A DNA stretch of 64,000 nt from Siphonodentalium dalli (GCA_032622095.1 CP136066.1:197026816-197090815); one strand, 5' to 3'. Positions 10,662 through 23,430 are shown, counted from the stretch's first letter. The notes: a model not told the origin generated them from the letters alone. A program made the numbers and translations.

Positions 10662-10814
10662 CGACTTGAATGTAGTGGGTGTGTGTTATTGGGAGATAAG
10701 GCGCTGTGGTAGTTGGGGCATATTGTGCGAACAGCCAAGCGGTTCTCACTGAATTGCCCCAACGACAACAGCGCCTTATCCCGCAATAATACACACACAA
10801 ACTACACTCAAGTC
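10662..10814. repeat. Fold-back element, ~60-bp arms
   Basis: GACTTGAATGTAG..TTGGGGCA (10662-10722) pairs with TGCCCCAA..CTACACTCAAGTC (10755-10814) with a few mismatches and a ~32-base loop. The arms contain a GTGTGTGT/ACACACAC stretch and GATAAGGCGCTG. It lies just beside the ATAT element at 10827. Confidence 0.8.
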
Positions 10815-10826
10815 CTATATATATAT

Positions 10827-11285
10827 GTGACCCGCCATATCAAATCCAGTCGTAAGTCGGGATTTTTTTTACCCTGTGCCAATGCATTCTCTTATATATG
10901 CGAGTCGACCATAGGTGGCCTCGCATATATAAGAGAATGCATTGGCCTAACAATTTTTTTTCATTTTTTTTAAATAAATGTTTCTTACAATTTTTAGGAC
11001 ATAAAATAAAAAAAACATCCATTACCTTGCAGGGAGCCCCACACATATATAGAAGCAGATAGAAGAATGTCGTCTGCTCATGTTTGTCTGGGGCTCTGTA
11101 TGGGTGAAATTATAAAATTGTTAAATAATACAAGAAAAAATTATTAAAATTGTAAAAAATTGTTAGGCCAATGCATTCTCTTATATATGCGAGGCGACCT
11201 ATGGTCGACTCGCATATATAAGAGAATGCATTGGCACAGGGTAAACAAATCCCGACTTACGACTGGATTTGATATGGCGGGTCAC
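10827..11285. mobile_element. ATAT-flanked MITE, family P4
   Basis: The inverted ends read GTGACCCGCCATATCAAATC..GTAAGTCGGGATTT and are flanked by ATAT on each side. The interior has two copies of the ATGCATTCTCTTATATATGC palindrome, bounded outside by CCCTGTGCC/GGCACAGGG. Between them is a block 'GGGAGCCCCACACATATATAG..GTCTGGGGCTCTGT' that can itself pair. A nearly identical copy is at 48415-48873. No transposase is encoded. Confidence 0.8.
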
Positions 11286-13699
11286 ATATATGGATATAGG
11301 GTTTTCATGATTTATTCCCATAATAAAGCTAAATGTATTCTTATCTATTTTCAGAAAAAATCTGCCGAGCATTTGAGTCTAACCCACGCAGCACATTAAG
11401 TCACACCAATATAAATTATCCAAGCACTTAGCAACGATCATGTCATCGATATAAATTACTGGCTTCAGATTCAATTCGGCTGAAATAAAAATAAAAGCCC
11501 AACTATTCTGCTGACCGCTTTTGTTAATTAATGTCAACGTCGTCGTGTTCGCGTTACGGTCTGTGTTATTGGGGTATAAACGGGTGACCCAGTTGGCAGT
11601 TGACCAATCACCGAACAGGATTTGGTTTATTACAGGCAGGCTACGTAAATATTTTCAAATGAAACTACCCATTTCTTATTGAGCGCGCGAATAGCACAAT
11701 TAGTTCGCGTGAAACAACAAGCCTGGTATTGTTTTGTTTCATAGATTGTGTACATTTGACACCGGAGTCCATTATGCGTGGCGTTATAATGGCAATCAAC
11801 GAGGCGCGTATTCAAAATATTCGTCCAGTCCGACAAATGTTCCCACATGTAAACTCGTGTCGGCATATCATACAGTTAAAATGGTGATATCATCAGTATC
11901 ATTGGAAAATGTAGCCAATTATCCACAATAGAAATGTACAAGATAGAGAATATTCGACATCGCATTATAATGCAGTACACAATTATATATTTACATACTA
12001 AGTGTGATTATCACTAAATCCAGCATTCCGATTGGTCGGCGCCCACGTGACTTGTTGCAGTTATTTCTCGGGGAACGCGCAACAGCTCATAACTGCAACC
12101 CCATAATTACATCGATACGTCATCGATACCGGAAAGAAAAACGCGTAATGTTTTGGGCGCATTTGGACTCGCGCAGGATTGACTTAAATTAAATCATCAG
12201 GTTTCAATACACAAGTTATGACCACTTACCTCACGGTTACATCTACATAAAAACAGTCCACATGACAGTAAATCCTGAGGTTTGGACAAAAACATTTTAT
12301 ATGGAGAATACGACCACGTGTGTCTGACACATTCGTTAAAGCTCGGAATGGCGTTGGTTGTATGTTACAATTTATAAATAAAAGTTTGTCTTGTAATCTT
12401 CGCACCACTTTGCATAAACAACAATTTCATAATCTGCTTTTCGTTTTCCTATTTCTCTCAGCACATTATTTCTGGTTTTGTTGTAACTTGTACTCAAAAT
12501 CTTCGAAAGTGTCCACTGTGGAAGACGTCCTATATAACGGATTTTTTTTACTTATATCACACCTCTATTGTTAAAACCGTGCGTATATTTTCCATATTCC
12601 ACACCTTTCTTTTGAGCGAAGAATTGAGAACTTATAATTGACTGGTCAACCATTGCATGGCGGTCGTTTCACACCTATCCAATGATCGGTGGGACAATCA
12701 TGATTGGTCAATTAATCAGATCACAAATATACGAGCACATCTCTGCGCTCCAAAGAAAGATGTTACTATGGAAAATATATCAATTAGCAACGCAAATAAG
12801 ATACAAAAATACAAATAGACGCGCGCCTACATGTCATGGTGGGGTAAAACTTCACAAGCAATCTTTATTGAGTTTGAACCCTGAATATTGAACATATCAA
12901 GCACGAACATACTATATTGTTTTAAAATCAACATGTATTTGAAATATTGAAATGAAAGTTACAGTTTTAAACTTTAAGTAATGTGAGACGTTAGAACCTC
13001 AAACTGACTAATAGTGATATAACTTCTGTGTCGCGTTCCGGTGGTCCAAATAAGTGGAAAGATAACGAAAATTTAACGAAATACTCATATGGAGACTATA
13101 TGCTCTGTAAAGATCTAGGGAAGTGATTGGGGGTGATATTAGATGTTATTAAGTTTCCAAGCGGACGATCTTTATTTTTTACTGTGGTTGAACTAAACAC
13201 AATATTATTTTTAAATTCTAAGTTGGCTGCTGGCAAGGCAAATGAAAAAATAACAATTTAATAACCCGAACCACGACGAATGTTAATAAACATGAGAATT
13301 ATAAAACAGTTCAATGATTACCTTCACAATTCACAATGACCGTATGTGTATCTTATATCTAGCGAAGTGACCGAAGTCAAGATAAATCTCATTCTCCAGA
13401 TAGTGCTGACTTGGTAAAACCGTACCATCACGCAGGAATTGGTATACTGTTCACCAGTGTTTTATCAAGACGAAATTAGGCAGTTGATTAAATTCGGTAA
13501 ATAATAATTTACCTATTTTGTGCAATAAGTAGGTTCTATCAAGGTTAGAATCGTTTACTCCAAATAGCCACGCGTCAAAGAATCGTGGATATTTCTCGTA
13601 TACGATTCTCACCATGATATAAGTATTGCGCATGTGTTCTTTTGCAATGGGATGGACAATTTTGCAACAGAAAGACAGTCATTTCTCGTGAAGAATGGA
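11286..13699. other. Intron 1 of lectin copy A, no clear element
   Basis: Around 12050-12110 a short inverted pair (TTGCAGTTAT / ATAACTGCAA) is seen. 'TTCCGATTGGT' near 12028 resembles a phrase near 1966. No open frame shows a domain, and none of the frames is bounded by convincing splice sites. Confidence 0.4.
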
Positions 13700-13870
13700 G
13701 ACCAACACTGTAGGCACCCCGTGCGGGCCCGGCGAGATAGGTCTACCGCCCCAGTGCGAGGGTTAGAATCCCCTAATGTGGCACCCTGTTTGCCGTGGGG
13801 TGCATCCCGTGACGTGCGGTGTATGGTTCATGGAGGTATAATATGGCGGCCGTATCACGTGAAGCATCGA
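13700..13870 (+). repeat. Structured repeat R4, copy 1 (SINE-like)
   Basis: The stretch from GGGCCCGGCGAGATAGGTC through CCGCCCCAGTGCGAGG, TAGAATCCCCTAATGTGGCA and CCCTGTTTGCCGTGGGGTGC to GGCGGCCGTATCACGTGA recurs at 14080, 23695 and 24345. Three short hairpins follow one another (CCCC..GGGG, GGG..CCC, GCACCC..GGGGTGC). GGTTAGAATCCC is close to a Pol III B box (GGTTCRANTCC), with an A-box-like word about 35 bases before it. A tRNA-derived SINE is possible but unproven. Confidence 0.55.
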
Positions 13871-14079
13871 TCTGCGGATACGGTTTAGCTCATAGTCCTA
13901 CATCTCAAGACGGGTTGAACCGGCTCAATCATTCGGCTTGTCACGCCTATCCACTGCGTTTCAGATTACATTCTGCCACCTGTTCTATTACGTTTCTGGT
14001 GTCTCACCATGATATAACCTATACATATTGCACATGTGTTCTTTTTGTAGAAGGGTGGACATTTTTGCGACAGAAAAAT

Positions 14080-14215
14080 GAAACACACCACCCCACTGCG
14101 AGGGGTAAGAATCCCCTAATGCGGCACCCTGTTTGTCGTGGGGTGCACCCATTGAGGTACGGTATAGGAGTCGTGGAAGAACTAGGGCGGTCGTATCACG
14201 TGAGTTATCGGCACT
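14080..14215 (+). repeat. Structured repeat R4, copy 2
   Basis: This copy holds CACCCCACTGCGAGGGGTAA, GAATCCCCTAATGCGGCACC, GTTTGTCGTGGGGTGCACCC and the end ACTAGGGCGGTCGTATCACG. The 194-codon frame over 13819-14403 runs through R4 copies in different regions and has no domain, so I regard it as spurious. Confidence 0.6.
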
Positions 14216-14236
14216 ATGCATTGTCTTCATTACAAC

Positions 14237-14410
14237 ATATCTATATAATGGCTTATTTCGAGAACTGGTGTAGTGGTGTAATATCAACAAGTATGTTGGA
14301 CGCCACCTTGGATAACAAAGTTTCTCCATTGAGGATTTTATCTGATTTTATATATGTTATACTGGATACTCTCCAGCGTCTTTTAACACAAACATATATA
14401 TAACTTTCTT
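14237..14410 (+). repeat. Duplicated segment, paired with 18185-18310
   Basis: TAATGGCTTATTTCGAGAAC..GGATTTTATCTGA..ATATGTTATACTGGA..ACTCTCCAGCGTC..TTTAACACAA recurs in the same order at 18185-18310 with substitutions and small deletions. It may belong to the same repeat as R4, which lies just upstream of this copy. Confidence 0.6.
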
Positions 14411-14599
14411 AGAACACACACACACGAATCTGAGTATTTGCAATAAAATTAATGATCGTATTTTCAGAAGGATTCGTGCATGTGCTGATCCACACATTGT
14501 CAGGTTTGTTTGCATTTCATTTCCATGACAGCTAAAAATCAAAATGTTTCAATTCTGTACTGTTCACGTCTGACTCACTGTGGCGAGGTAGCGGGAGGC

Positions 14600-14795
14600 T
14601 GTTATATAAATTTATTTTTATCAGTTTAAAAAAATTTGTTCTTACATTCTTTCTTTAACAAATTTAACACATTTATTAGGCAATGCATTCTCCTATATAT
14701 GTGAGGCGACCTATGGTCGACTCGCATATAAAATATAATGCACTGTCACAGGGTCTTCGCAAAAAATCAGGAAGCTCCCGTCATGAAAGGGTTAA
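14600..14795. mobile_element. TTAA MITE, family P2, worn left end
   Basis: The right end is clear: CAGGAAGCTCCCGTCATGAA then AGGGTTAA. One palindrome of the shared cassette lies at about 14681-14757. The left end has only a trace (GTAGCGGGAGGCT). Confidence 0.55.
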
Positions 14796-15050
14796 GAACT
14801 TGAGGAGAATGTGACTTTGATCCGGGAGGGTAAATTATTTATAAGGGTATCAGACCACCGGTTTTATTGTGAAGAGTGTGACCATGGATAAGTATTATAT
14901 ACTTTAAGAATGTTTCCTGATCGATAGAGGCAACCGCTTGTCACAAAAGATCTTGTAGTAACTCACATCTATCATATTGATGCCACTCTTTTAAGTGGTA
15001 GCCACATCAATATGTTTTATGGTGCCCATATCAGTCATGAACAACGAGGG
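14796..15050. repeat. Collinear duplicate block; empty site of the 51568 MITE
   Basis: CCGGGAGGGTAAATTATTTA..GGGTAT..GGTTTTATTG..AGTGTGACC..GATCGATAGAG..GCCATATCAG aligns in order with 51535-51990. At 51568 that copy contains a P2 MITE, while here the same point reads GGGTATCAGACCACCGGTTT without it. The block lies in intron 1 in both lectin copies. Confidence 0.7.
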
Positions 15051-15221
15051 AGTGCCAGTGTCCTGGGTCCACTAAAAGGGTACATTGACTTACACTGCGG
15101 AAGTAATACATTCTGCTAAAGATGCACTGACAATATGCCGTCAGAGAAGTTTTAGAACAGTCCGATAAAGGAATTAATAGAATAGGGAAACCCAAAAGAC
15201 TCAACGTTTAGTAAATGAATG

Positions 15222-15722
15222 TTAAAGGTACGGTTGGCCTTGGCGGTGGGTATCCTGTCAAAATATTTCCACCGTCAAAAACCGCCACAAACAGAAAGAA
15301 CATCAAAATGTAGACCGACTTTGTCCGTATATAAATAAGAAATATCGCATAAACAGTATGTTATTCTCATATGTTTAACCATTGTTATGTAAACAAAAGC
15401 ATACAAAAGTTACTTTTCTGGTGTTTGTTTATATTATGATGGCAAACATAAAGAGCGTTCTTTGTTGATGAATTCCTGATATGGAACTAATAAAGAGCGT
15501 TTATGTCATTTGTGTGTGATTAGCCAGTAGCATCGTGCTGTCCTCTGTAACACAATCAGGCTCTTGCTTAGTTAAAATATAGTAGGCATTTATGATAACA
15601 TGCTGTTTACGCGGTGGTCATGGTTATATGAACGAAACTGTATGCGTTTTAATGTTTTTCTGTTTACGGTGTTTGGAACAAATATGAATATTTTCGACAA
15701 TTAAGGCCTCACGTGCCTTTAA
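15222..15722 (+). mobile_element. ~500-bp TTAA-ended MITE, family P3
   Basis: It begins TTAAAGGTACGGTTGGCCTT and ends ..AAGGCCTCACGTGCCTTTAA. It is the closest relative of the 7311 copy, inverted. Internal words shared with all copies include CATAAACAGTATGTTA, 'TAAAGAGCGTTTAT' and 'CATAAAGAGCG'. Confidence 0.8.
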
Positions 15723-18184
15723 AACGGCGTGATCCTATAGTTTTACTATTATAAAATTATACACATACACGTACTTGTGTGTACGATGCGGCGGTTGAGT
15801 CCGCGATAATATGATAATATGTACACAGAACACAGAACTAGATTGACTATAGCATTGTAGTAAAATTATATCCAGATGACATACATTGTAATGCAAGTAC
15901 GGTGAATACTTAGTGCATTTTAATAAATGCTCCTTATATTAATTTGTTTGATTCATATAGATCATTTACAAAGTTAAAATATTGCAACTATAAATTACAC
16001 ACGCATTGGTGGCGATGTTATTCCGTTGAAATGATTTTCGTTTTTCGGTACCGTTTTTCGTTTGATCGCGCACATCCCATGTAAACTGTGTATACTAAAC
16101 GCTCTTCGCGTGGATTTATTTGTACATAGAACCGGAAGAAATTGGTTAAGAAGCCGTTTGGTCTCAAAATGTGCGGACTAGTTTGCATAATCAAAATCCG
16201 TTTTGATCTCTCTAATGTGCGGACTGGTTTGCATAATCAAAATCCGCTCAAATCCGGTTAGGGAAAATTCACAATTCGACATGACGCCCAAAATGGCTGT
16301 TGGCATCGATAAATGCTGAATTTCTGCGATATGTGCACCAATTAATGCCAAATTCGTAATAAATTTAAATTTTCACAAACAATGCTTAGTCGTAAACAAT
16401 ATATGTAGAATGTCTGTCCCAAAATGGACAAAATCGAATAAAATTGTCATTGTGGGCAAAATTGAATAGCTAGTCATATGAATGAACAGACGATCGAATT
16501 ATGTCCTAAATAATAATTGCAGAGAAACTTTTCATAGAGATGTTGGAATTCTCTCTAATGTATCTCACAAGAGAGCAATGGGAAGCAGTGTCTCCTAACA
16601 CCGGTTAAATATGGACGTTTGGGCGCCCATAAACAGAAGAATAACGTAGTTTTATCTGTACTGCCTATCTTAAATCGTGTAATATATGTGTACTTAAACA
16701 TGTACAGATAATTGCGATTTAATACGGATGTATTGCTTATGTGACCTTTTCTAGAAGCAGAAATATATGTACACAGAGCAGTCTCACGAATGTGACAGAC
16801 CATCGTTTATTTTGATAACTACAACATCAAACCTTTCAAAATTCACTTATATAGAACATCGTGATATATATTCATACAGTACTGAGTAAAATGTGTAGAT
16901 ACTCTTGTCCGTGTCTCAAAATAATAGTTATAGATTCCTCCGATCAAGTGATCATATGCAACAAGAATATATCGCTTTTATCACACGAATGCATGGTGGT
17001 ATAATATGAACGAAATTTCAAAATACAAAGGAGTACCATAGACTATCTTCAATAAATTCTAAACTTGACCAAAAATTCCTACACACTGTAGTAGTGACTG
17101 TTATACCTGGAAATTATATTTGGTTATATTCACCAAGGCCACATATATGGTAAGTAATGCTTTTATCCTCAGCCAATTGGTAATTTGGTATATGAGAAAA
17201 CATATAATACACTATGTACAAATGAGAACGCTCCGGACTAATATTTGAAAATACACATGCAAACAGTAAATACAGAAAACAATCATCACACATCCAATAT
17301 AATATCAACAACAACTAAAATATACGCGAAGCGTACTACGTTTTATGCAATCGCATCACCGCGTTTACCCCTTCTCCATAATGTTAAACATATCTGGTGC
17401 ACACACAACCATACATAACATCGTGCGAATTCTCAATGCTGAAATAACAGCTTTCAAAGATGACCACATGATATTTAGAACAAGTAAGCGGGTGGTATTG
17501 CTAAGATATTTTCAAACAACAGGATACTGAAACCTAATAGTGCATATTACGTGGAAGCATATTCCAGTTGTAAAGTGCCGACTGAAGTAATCAAAATTGT
17601 CTACTACGAAACCGGTTTCGTAGCAGCATGAACATTAGTCCCGCATAAACTATACAATGTACCGTCTATTTGTTCTGGTGAGATGGGGTGCAAATCTGTA
17701 TTGAAGAGATGACTATCTCTTTACAGTATAACAACCATTGCAACATACTTGTGTGGTTTATTATCACGGAGAGTGTTGAACATTCCGGAAATGTAACTAG
17801 TATTTATACCGCACGGGTATGCACTTCTGTTTCTGCGTCATTTTCAATAATTATTCAATACAAGGCACTGTGTGGTTAAACATTTCTTCGTGTTTTGCAT
17901 GACCAAAAATATTATGTTTGGCCCGACAGCTGGGTGTATTCTAAGCACAAAACCCGAACATTAAAGACGGAAATCTTTGGGTTTGACGGGCTTTGCAGTG
18001 ACCAATACATCTGGTTTAATGCTATGTGTACCTTTAAATATATTGGCATGGCATTAATGCCGTTTTGACAGCCATATCATAGCCGCGATTGTTCTATCCG
18101 TGCCACTATAATCGTTCCGTAGTCTAATTGCATACACATTGGTATAGCTGCGAAATTCCTATGGCACAATAATATCGTATAATG
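15723..18184. other. Intron 1 of lectin copy A; minor repeats only
   Basis: A 32-base direct repeat (ATGTGCGGACTAGTTTGCAT..) occurs at 16169-16200 and 16215-16246. A perfect 20-base palindrome is at 17604-17623. The open frames here (16555-16803, 17114-17314, 17345-17530, 17688-17879) show no domain. Confidence 0.45.
17604..17623. repeat. Perfect 20-bp palindrome
   Basis: CTACGAAACCGGTTTCGTAG is exactly self-complementary with no loop. It stands alone in AT-rich DNA. Confidence 0.9.
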
Positions 18185-18310
18185 ACTTATTCGAGAACTG
18201 GTGTAATATAGACAACCATCGTGGACAAAAAATGCGGATTTTAGCTGATACTACATATGTTATACTGATGACTCTCCTGCGTCATTTAACACAACATTAC
18301 TTTCTTACAA
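18185..18310 (+). repeat. Duplicated segment, paired with 14237-14410
   Basis: TAATGACTTATTCGAGAACT..GCGGATTTTAGCTGA..CATATGTTATACTGATGACT..TTTAACACAAC follows the same order as at 14237. It is shorter because of internal deletions. Confidence 0.6.
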
Positions 18311-18714
18311 ATTTCTTCTGGGCTAATCCACCATTCCTTATACCACGACCATACTAAACGCATTGATTAGACCGGCAAAAACTGTCATGAAAATTATTAC
18401 AAAAAGAACTAAATTTCCTGTCACAGTTTTAGTTTAACATTCTGACCCGCAAGTGAATGTGAGCATCATACAACACCCCGCATATCGTCGAAACTATAAG
18501 CTAAACATTGTTTTAAACGGAGAGTCATCAACCCCAATGATAATGAGATATGTTTTGTAACCAAGCAACATATAACAGCGGTTTGACTAAAGACTAATAC
18601 AGACTTCGAAAAGGAGTAGGCCTGGGCAGAGTGGGGCCACTCTACCAACATATGCTCGGTTCATATTGGGTCATATGATTCTGAAATTAGCAGATAATGA
18701 ACTCATATTTGTTA

Positions 18715-18905
18715 CTCCGTTTTATGACGGTGCGGGCCACATTGAAACCCCATTTTGAAGAACGTACACATGATAAGTCGAGAGTTGTGATATTCATATC
18801 ATTGTAGCACACAATGAACCTATAATGAAGTTATTATGAGTCGATAATTTTCAGTTGACTATCTACTCAAAATAATGCTATTCTAAGCAGGCTATCGACC
18901 TAAAC
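18715..18905 (+). repeat. Copy of diverged interspersed repeat F5
   Basis: GTGCGGGCCACATTGAAA, GAACGTACACATGATAAGTC, TAGCACACAATGAACCTATA and ATTATGAGTCGATAAT are shared, in order, with 45560-45720 and partly with 41095-41290. Confidence 0.45.
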
Positions 18906-19289
18906 TAACCTCTATTATATATAAGTAGATAATTTACGGAATACTCGATATAACAGACATCGTACACAAACGTAAAAAGGGGTCGATGCCACCAGTTAAG
19001 TTAACCCTATAGAGCGAGGTCCCATAGACCCATACATCGCGATATTATGACGTTAGTGACTAAAGCTTGAAACTTCAACAGTAGCGTTTTTCAACTTTTC
19101 TCCATGTATGTGATTCCATTGCCATGGAAACCTGATTTAATTCCGACACATGACCGCCCCTCCAACCGGACACCCCCTCCAAAAATAGTTTTCTCTTTGC
19201 CAAATCAACATATCTTTAAAGTTTCATGCTTCAGTCACTAAAGTCACGAATCAACCCTTAAGGGACCCCACTATATATCATTAGGATGT

Positions 19290-19460
19290 ATTGTGTTTTT
19301 TGTCAATTGTTTATGCTTACTCCCCATTAATGTTCATGTGTATAAAAATACACATTTGACACGAGAATTGCCGACTGAAGAAACTATTTTGTTTGATAGC
19401 GAATATCCATTTATTTCATATAATTTTGTTATTTTCGACACAGAAATTGACCCCACCCCA
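19290..19460. repeat. Collinear duplicate block, paired with 52780-52920
   Basis: CTCCCCATTAATGTTCATGT, GTATAAAAATACA and GAAACTATTTTGTTTG recur at 52780-52860 in order. It lies in intron 1 of copy A just as the partner lies in intron 1 of copy B. Confidence 0.6.
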
Positions 19461-19559
19461 ATAATACTTAATTCCATAGAAAGGTATCTAACTTGGTCGC
19501 GCCTATTTATTTTATCATTTTTTTCAAAGCCCACACAGTGGTTCAAACTACATAATAAT

Positions 19560-19720
19560 TATTACATAAATTACTCATATATATGTAGAAAGATATGTTA
19601 TAACTCTTCAATTTGATGTATCCCATGTTAAAATTGGTTCAGCAGAACTCCGGTTATGAGCACAGGTCTGACGCCAACCGGCAGTTTTTGCACTCGTTCG
19701 ACATGGTGTCCGCTGAAAAT
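19560..19720. repeat. Repeat paired with 37955-38080
   Basis: CTCATATATATGTAGAAAGA, ACTCTTCAATTTGATGT, TTGGTTCA and CTCGTTCGACATGGTGTCC recur at 37965-38075. The partner is not in a collinear position, so this is probably an interspersed repeat and not part of the gene duplication. Confidence 0.55.
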
Positions 19721-20139
19721 AAAAAAAAAAGCTGGGTAGCCCAGGTAGCCGACTGGGCGAAAAAGGGTGACAATGACCATTTCAGCATTATTGCAGGGCC
19801 TATATTTCGGCGAGAATCCAAACCTAGATTCTCGTAAATATTCTCGCAAATTACCCTGGATTCTCGTGAAAAAGTATGTATGGATTCTCGCAAAATCAGA
19901 TGAAATATATACCCGGTATTGGGTGGGGTAATTTTAAATGTTGCGACATGCACAACTTTTGGCATTTTTAACCAATATGCATATACATTACCCATCCCAT
20001 ACTTTGTCTGAGGTATTCCTATCAATTATTTACTTGGATTCAACGGATTTGGGCTCATCAAGCTACCAACTAAAATAGTTTGTTGTTCTAACTTCTAACC
20101 AGTAGACTTAGAGCAGTTTAGCAGAAGGGCGGACTGCTA

Positions 20140-20720
20140 TCAACATGCTGTTGTCACCCCCCCCCCCTGTCCGCACGCCCCCGACAGTAAGGATTTCAGG
20201 TCTGTGACAATGTGGGTTGGAATAAATATGGTAATATTTGTAAATAAAATGGATGTGGCGACAGGGGGTTGAACTTTGAGGTGTTACCACCCCTCCCCAA
20301 TTTTTCTCAAACTGTTCAACATTCTGGAATTCTCAATATTAAACACAAATTAATGTCGTGTCAGTCATGAAATGCCTAACTTTTGAACATTTTGGTCAAA
20401 GTGAAAGGGTGGGACAACCTTGCCCGCATATCTCTGGCAGTAAGAATCAAATTGCCCACTTTAGGAGGATGTGGCTTACTAGTAGAACAAATAATTAGGG
20501 TGATCGCAATATTGACGAGGTATCACCCCTCCCCTCAAACTGTTCAACATTTTGAATTTTCGATAACTTTATAAGTTGAATTTCTTAGGCTAAAACTGTT
20601 TCGATACTCAATCGATAGTTTACATTTTCAAATATCTAATAAATATCATGGCAGCCATGGAATGCCAACTGTTGAACTTTTTGTCATTATTATGGGGTTA
20701 GCTAATTTCAAGATTTGGAA
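20140..20720. repeat. Diverged ~240-bp tandem repeat with poly-C
   Basis: The words CACCCCTCCCC, TCAAACTGTTCAACATT and CATGGAATGCC recur around 20290-20370 and 20524-20680. A worn related start near 20150 has a run of C. Similar phrases occur at 20965-21005. Confidence 0.5.
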
Positions 20721-21085
20721 TGTTTTTGAGATCGTCTGGATAGTTTAAGTTCTCAACTTTGTGATATTTTGAGTACATTATATTATTTTCTACAAATTGT
20801 ATTATTTAGCTATCTAAAAAATGGTCATGCATGTGTTCGAATTTCAAACTCAGTATCGAAGGGAGAGCAATTGAAACTTAGTCAAGTTTGGAAAACAGAT
20901 TGGTTCGCGGGTTGTTGCAATTTATGACCTCAACCAACGAAGGCTCTCTGTCCAAGTACATGACATATTACCCCCCCCCCCTGTTCTCAACCCCCTCCCC
21001 GTTCTGTATATTCAATCCGATTTGTCACCAAATGCTGAGTTCAATAAATTTTATAATAAAGCATGTTTTCAAATAGCTGTTTCAT

Positions 21086-21215
21086 CACAGGAGCCTGGAA
21101 TTTGGCCAAAAAACCTCTTTTATTGGCGGAACCAGCACCCGGGACCGCAGGTCGGTCCCGGGCGGTGGTTCCGCCAATATAAGAGGGTTTTTGATCAAAT
21201 TCCAAGCTCCTGTGG
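21086..21215. repeat. Fold-back palindrome, ~62-bp arms
   Basis: CACAGGAGCCTGGAATTTGG..TATTGGCGGAACCA..CCCGGGACCG pairs with its reverse complement across a 5-base spacer. Only a few of about 62 positions mismatch. It contains no frame with a domain. Confidence 0.9.
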
Positions 21216-22974
21216 TAGGCCTAGTTAGCATGTTTAAGCCGTGACCAATTGGTTGATTGAGACCAACCGACGTCGGTGTTATCAGCACATATACTCAAGT
21301 CCATCAAACTCGTGAATTCCTCGAGACCAATATAGGTATATATATATTACGTACCGCATGCAAAGGTAGGCATATGGCACCTCGATACTATCGAGAACCG
21401 TTCGAATAATTAAAGTTCTCTAGTGTTTGCTGCAAATACATGCATATAATTTACGTTTCTGTCAGGACTTCTTAAAATCTACATGTTATCCTGATTCTGG
21501 ATCTGGAAATTTTGTGTATAAGCTATGTTACTACAAGCGGATTCGATCGATGTCTACTCGTCTGTCGAAACCATCAACGGCTTGCAAGACATGGAGATAG
21601 CAATTTACATGCACCAGTATTCCAGCATGGTCTATATTGTGTTGCATATCGTTATATTGTGAATAGTATTGCACGCCTGACATCAACGCGACCGACAGAA
21701 CACCATGTACGACATAAATTCATCAGCTTATGGTTATTCACTTGGATGGAAATTCTTACTTGTCCTGTGTTGTGCATTCAATTAGATGCAAAAATTCGGC
21801 ATGCATCGGTGGATCAATAATCGGCATTGAAAGGATGTGTGCGCTTCTTGTTGTTGCAGTTACATCAGTAATTAATCATAACGATAACCCATGCAGGTGG
21901 GTAAATTTAAGATATTCAAGGAGGTGAATATAACATGTTTTCTCTCGGGATATGATTTCTTCAGAAGGATTGTCAATCTATATATACGAAACAGTAAGTT
22001 GCTTCATACAAGCCAAAGTCCTGCATACATATATGCATGAGCCATGAGAACACTGAATCCAGTTCATGACACATCATGAAAATATTATATTTGATATAAT
22101 ATGTTGGGTTTCTATACATAAATGAATTTTTATGGATCCACGAGTTTAATATCTCCCAGATAAATCATCCCAACATATACAAGAAGCGTCATACGTATGT
22201 GCATATATACAAATAAGCTGTGTTATTGCTCATTTCATAATATGTTTACAGATAAAATTAATTGGCATATTGAATGCGTAGGGCCTATACTCAGAACAGT
22301 ATCATGGACTATTTTGAAAACGGCATGCAAAAACGCGATATTCTTTCTGACGTGACATGTTCTATCACCATGCACGAAGTTCCCTCTAAATATATAACAT
22401 TACTGGTAGTAAACGAGCAATTACTAGGTTTAATTTAATCATATGCACTTTGGGCCGTTTAAAATTTTGCACATCCACATCAGATCATCCTTCACGATAA
22501 TGATGTTCGAAGAGATATAACCTGACTAAAATTTAAAGCCACATATAATGTTTGAATATTTTTCCCCCAACATTATCGAGAGCACAAAATCGCAAAATGA
22601 GCAGAATTGAGCTGAAATAAACATTTCTGGATGGTAAAGGAATATATGAGCTAACAAAAAATATGTAGCGCTTTCGATAACTTTATTTTCTTTCGAGTGA
22701 GTGGATGGTCAATATTCTTAAATCAACAACTAATAGCATGTCATTTTGTCTTTATTTAAATCGGCAGACATTTTTTTCTATATGTTTCATTTTCTGCGAG
22801 TTTTATACTTGTGAATGTAAATAATATTTCCAATTATAATACTTTGAAGTTGCAAACATTATGTGGAACTTTGTATGTATAAATTGGTATGTTGTATCTC
22901 AGCGGATGTTAATGCTATAAAGACGCCCTGATGAGAGGGGAATCGCTCCTACGAATGGAGCATCGATCCGTTCG
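21216..22974. other. No recognisable feature
   Basis: AT-rich intron 1 sequence of lectin copy A. The two frames at 21512-21927 show no domain. Confidence 0.4.
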
Positions 22975-23430
22975 ATCGTTGGGCCAACGTTGGGCCAACG
23001 TCATTTCTATCGCTGGGCCAAGGTTGGAATCCAACGTTGGGCCAACTATGGCTGTTGCCGCTGGCTCGGCGTCGGCTCGACGTCGGATCCCGTCGTCGAC
23101 TCGACGGTGGTTCGACGTCGAGCCGACGTTTCATGTGCCGTCGGACACCCGACGTTGAAACGACGTTGAACCAACGGTATATAATACCATTAATTCGTTG
23201 GGCCAACGTTGGCCCAACGTTGGCCCAACGTCGTATTAATATTAGAATACACCGTTGGTTCGACGTCGTTTCAACGTCGGGTGCCCGCCTGCGCGCCAAC
23301 GTCGGCTCGACGTCGAGCCACCGTCGAGTCGACGACGGGATCCGACGCCGAGCCAGCGGCAACAGCCATAGTTGGCCCAACGTTGGATTCCAACGTTGGC
23401 CCAACGATAGAAATGACGTTGGCCCAACGT
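22975..23430. mobile_element. Giant palindrome built from CGTTGG/CGACGT words
   Basis: Positions 22987-23430 are an almost perfect inverted repeat centred near 23208, with arms of about 220 bases and essentially no loop. The arms are made of GGGCCAACGTTGG, GCTCGACGTCGG and GTTGAAACGACGTTGAACCA, so each arm is itself full of 8-12-base palindromes. GC content is far above its surroundings. The Arg/Ser/Trp-rich frames on both strands are by-products of the repeat. I recall similar CCAACGTTGG palindromic MITEs in other invertebrates. No target duplication is evident. Confidence 0.85.

Noticed and set aside
13819-14403. 194-codon open frame, the longest in the window
   Set aside because: It runs through R4 repeat copies and the duplicated segment paired with 18185, with no domain or conserved frame between copies.
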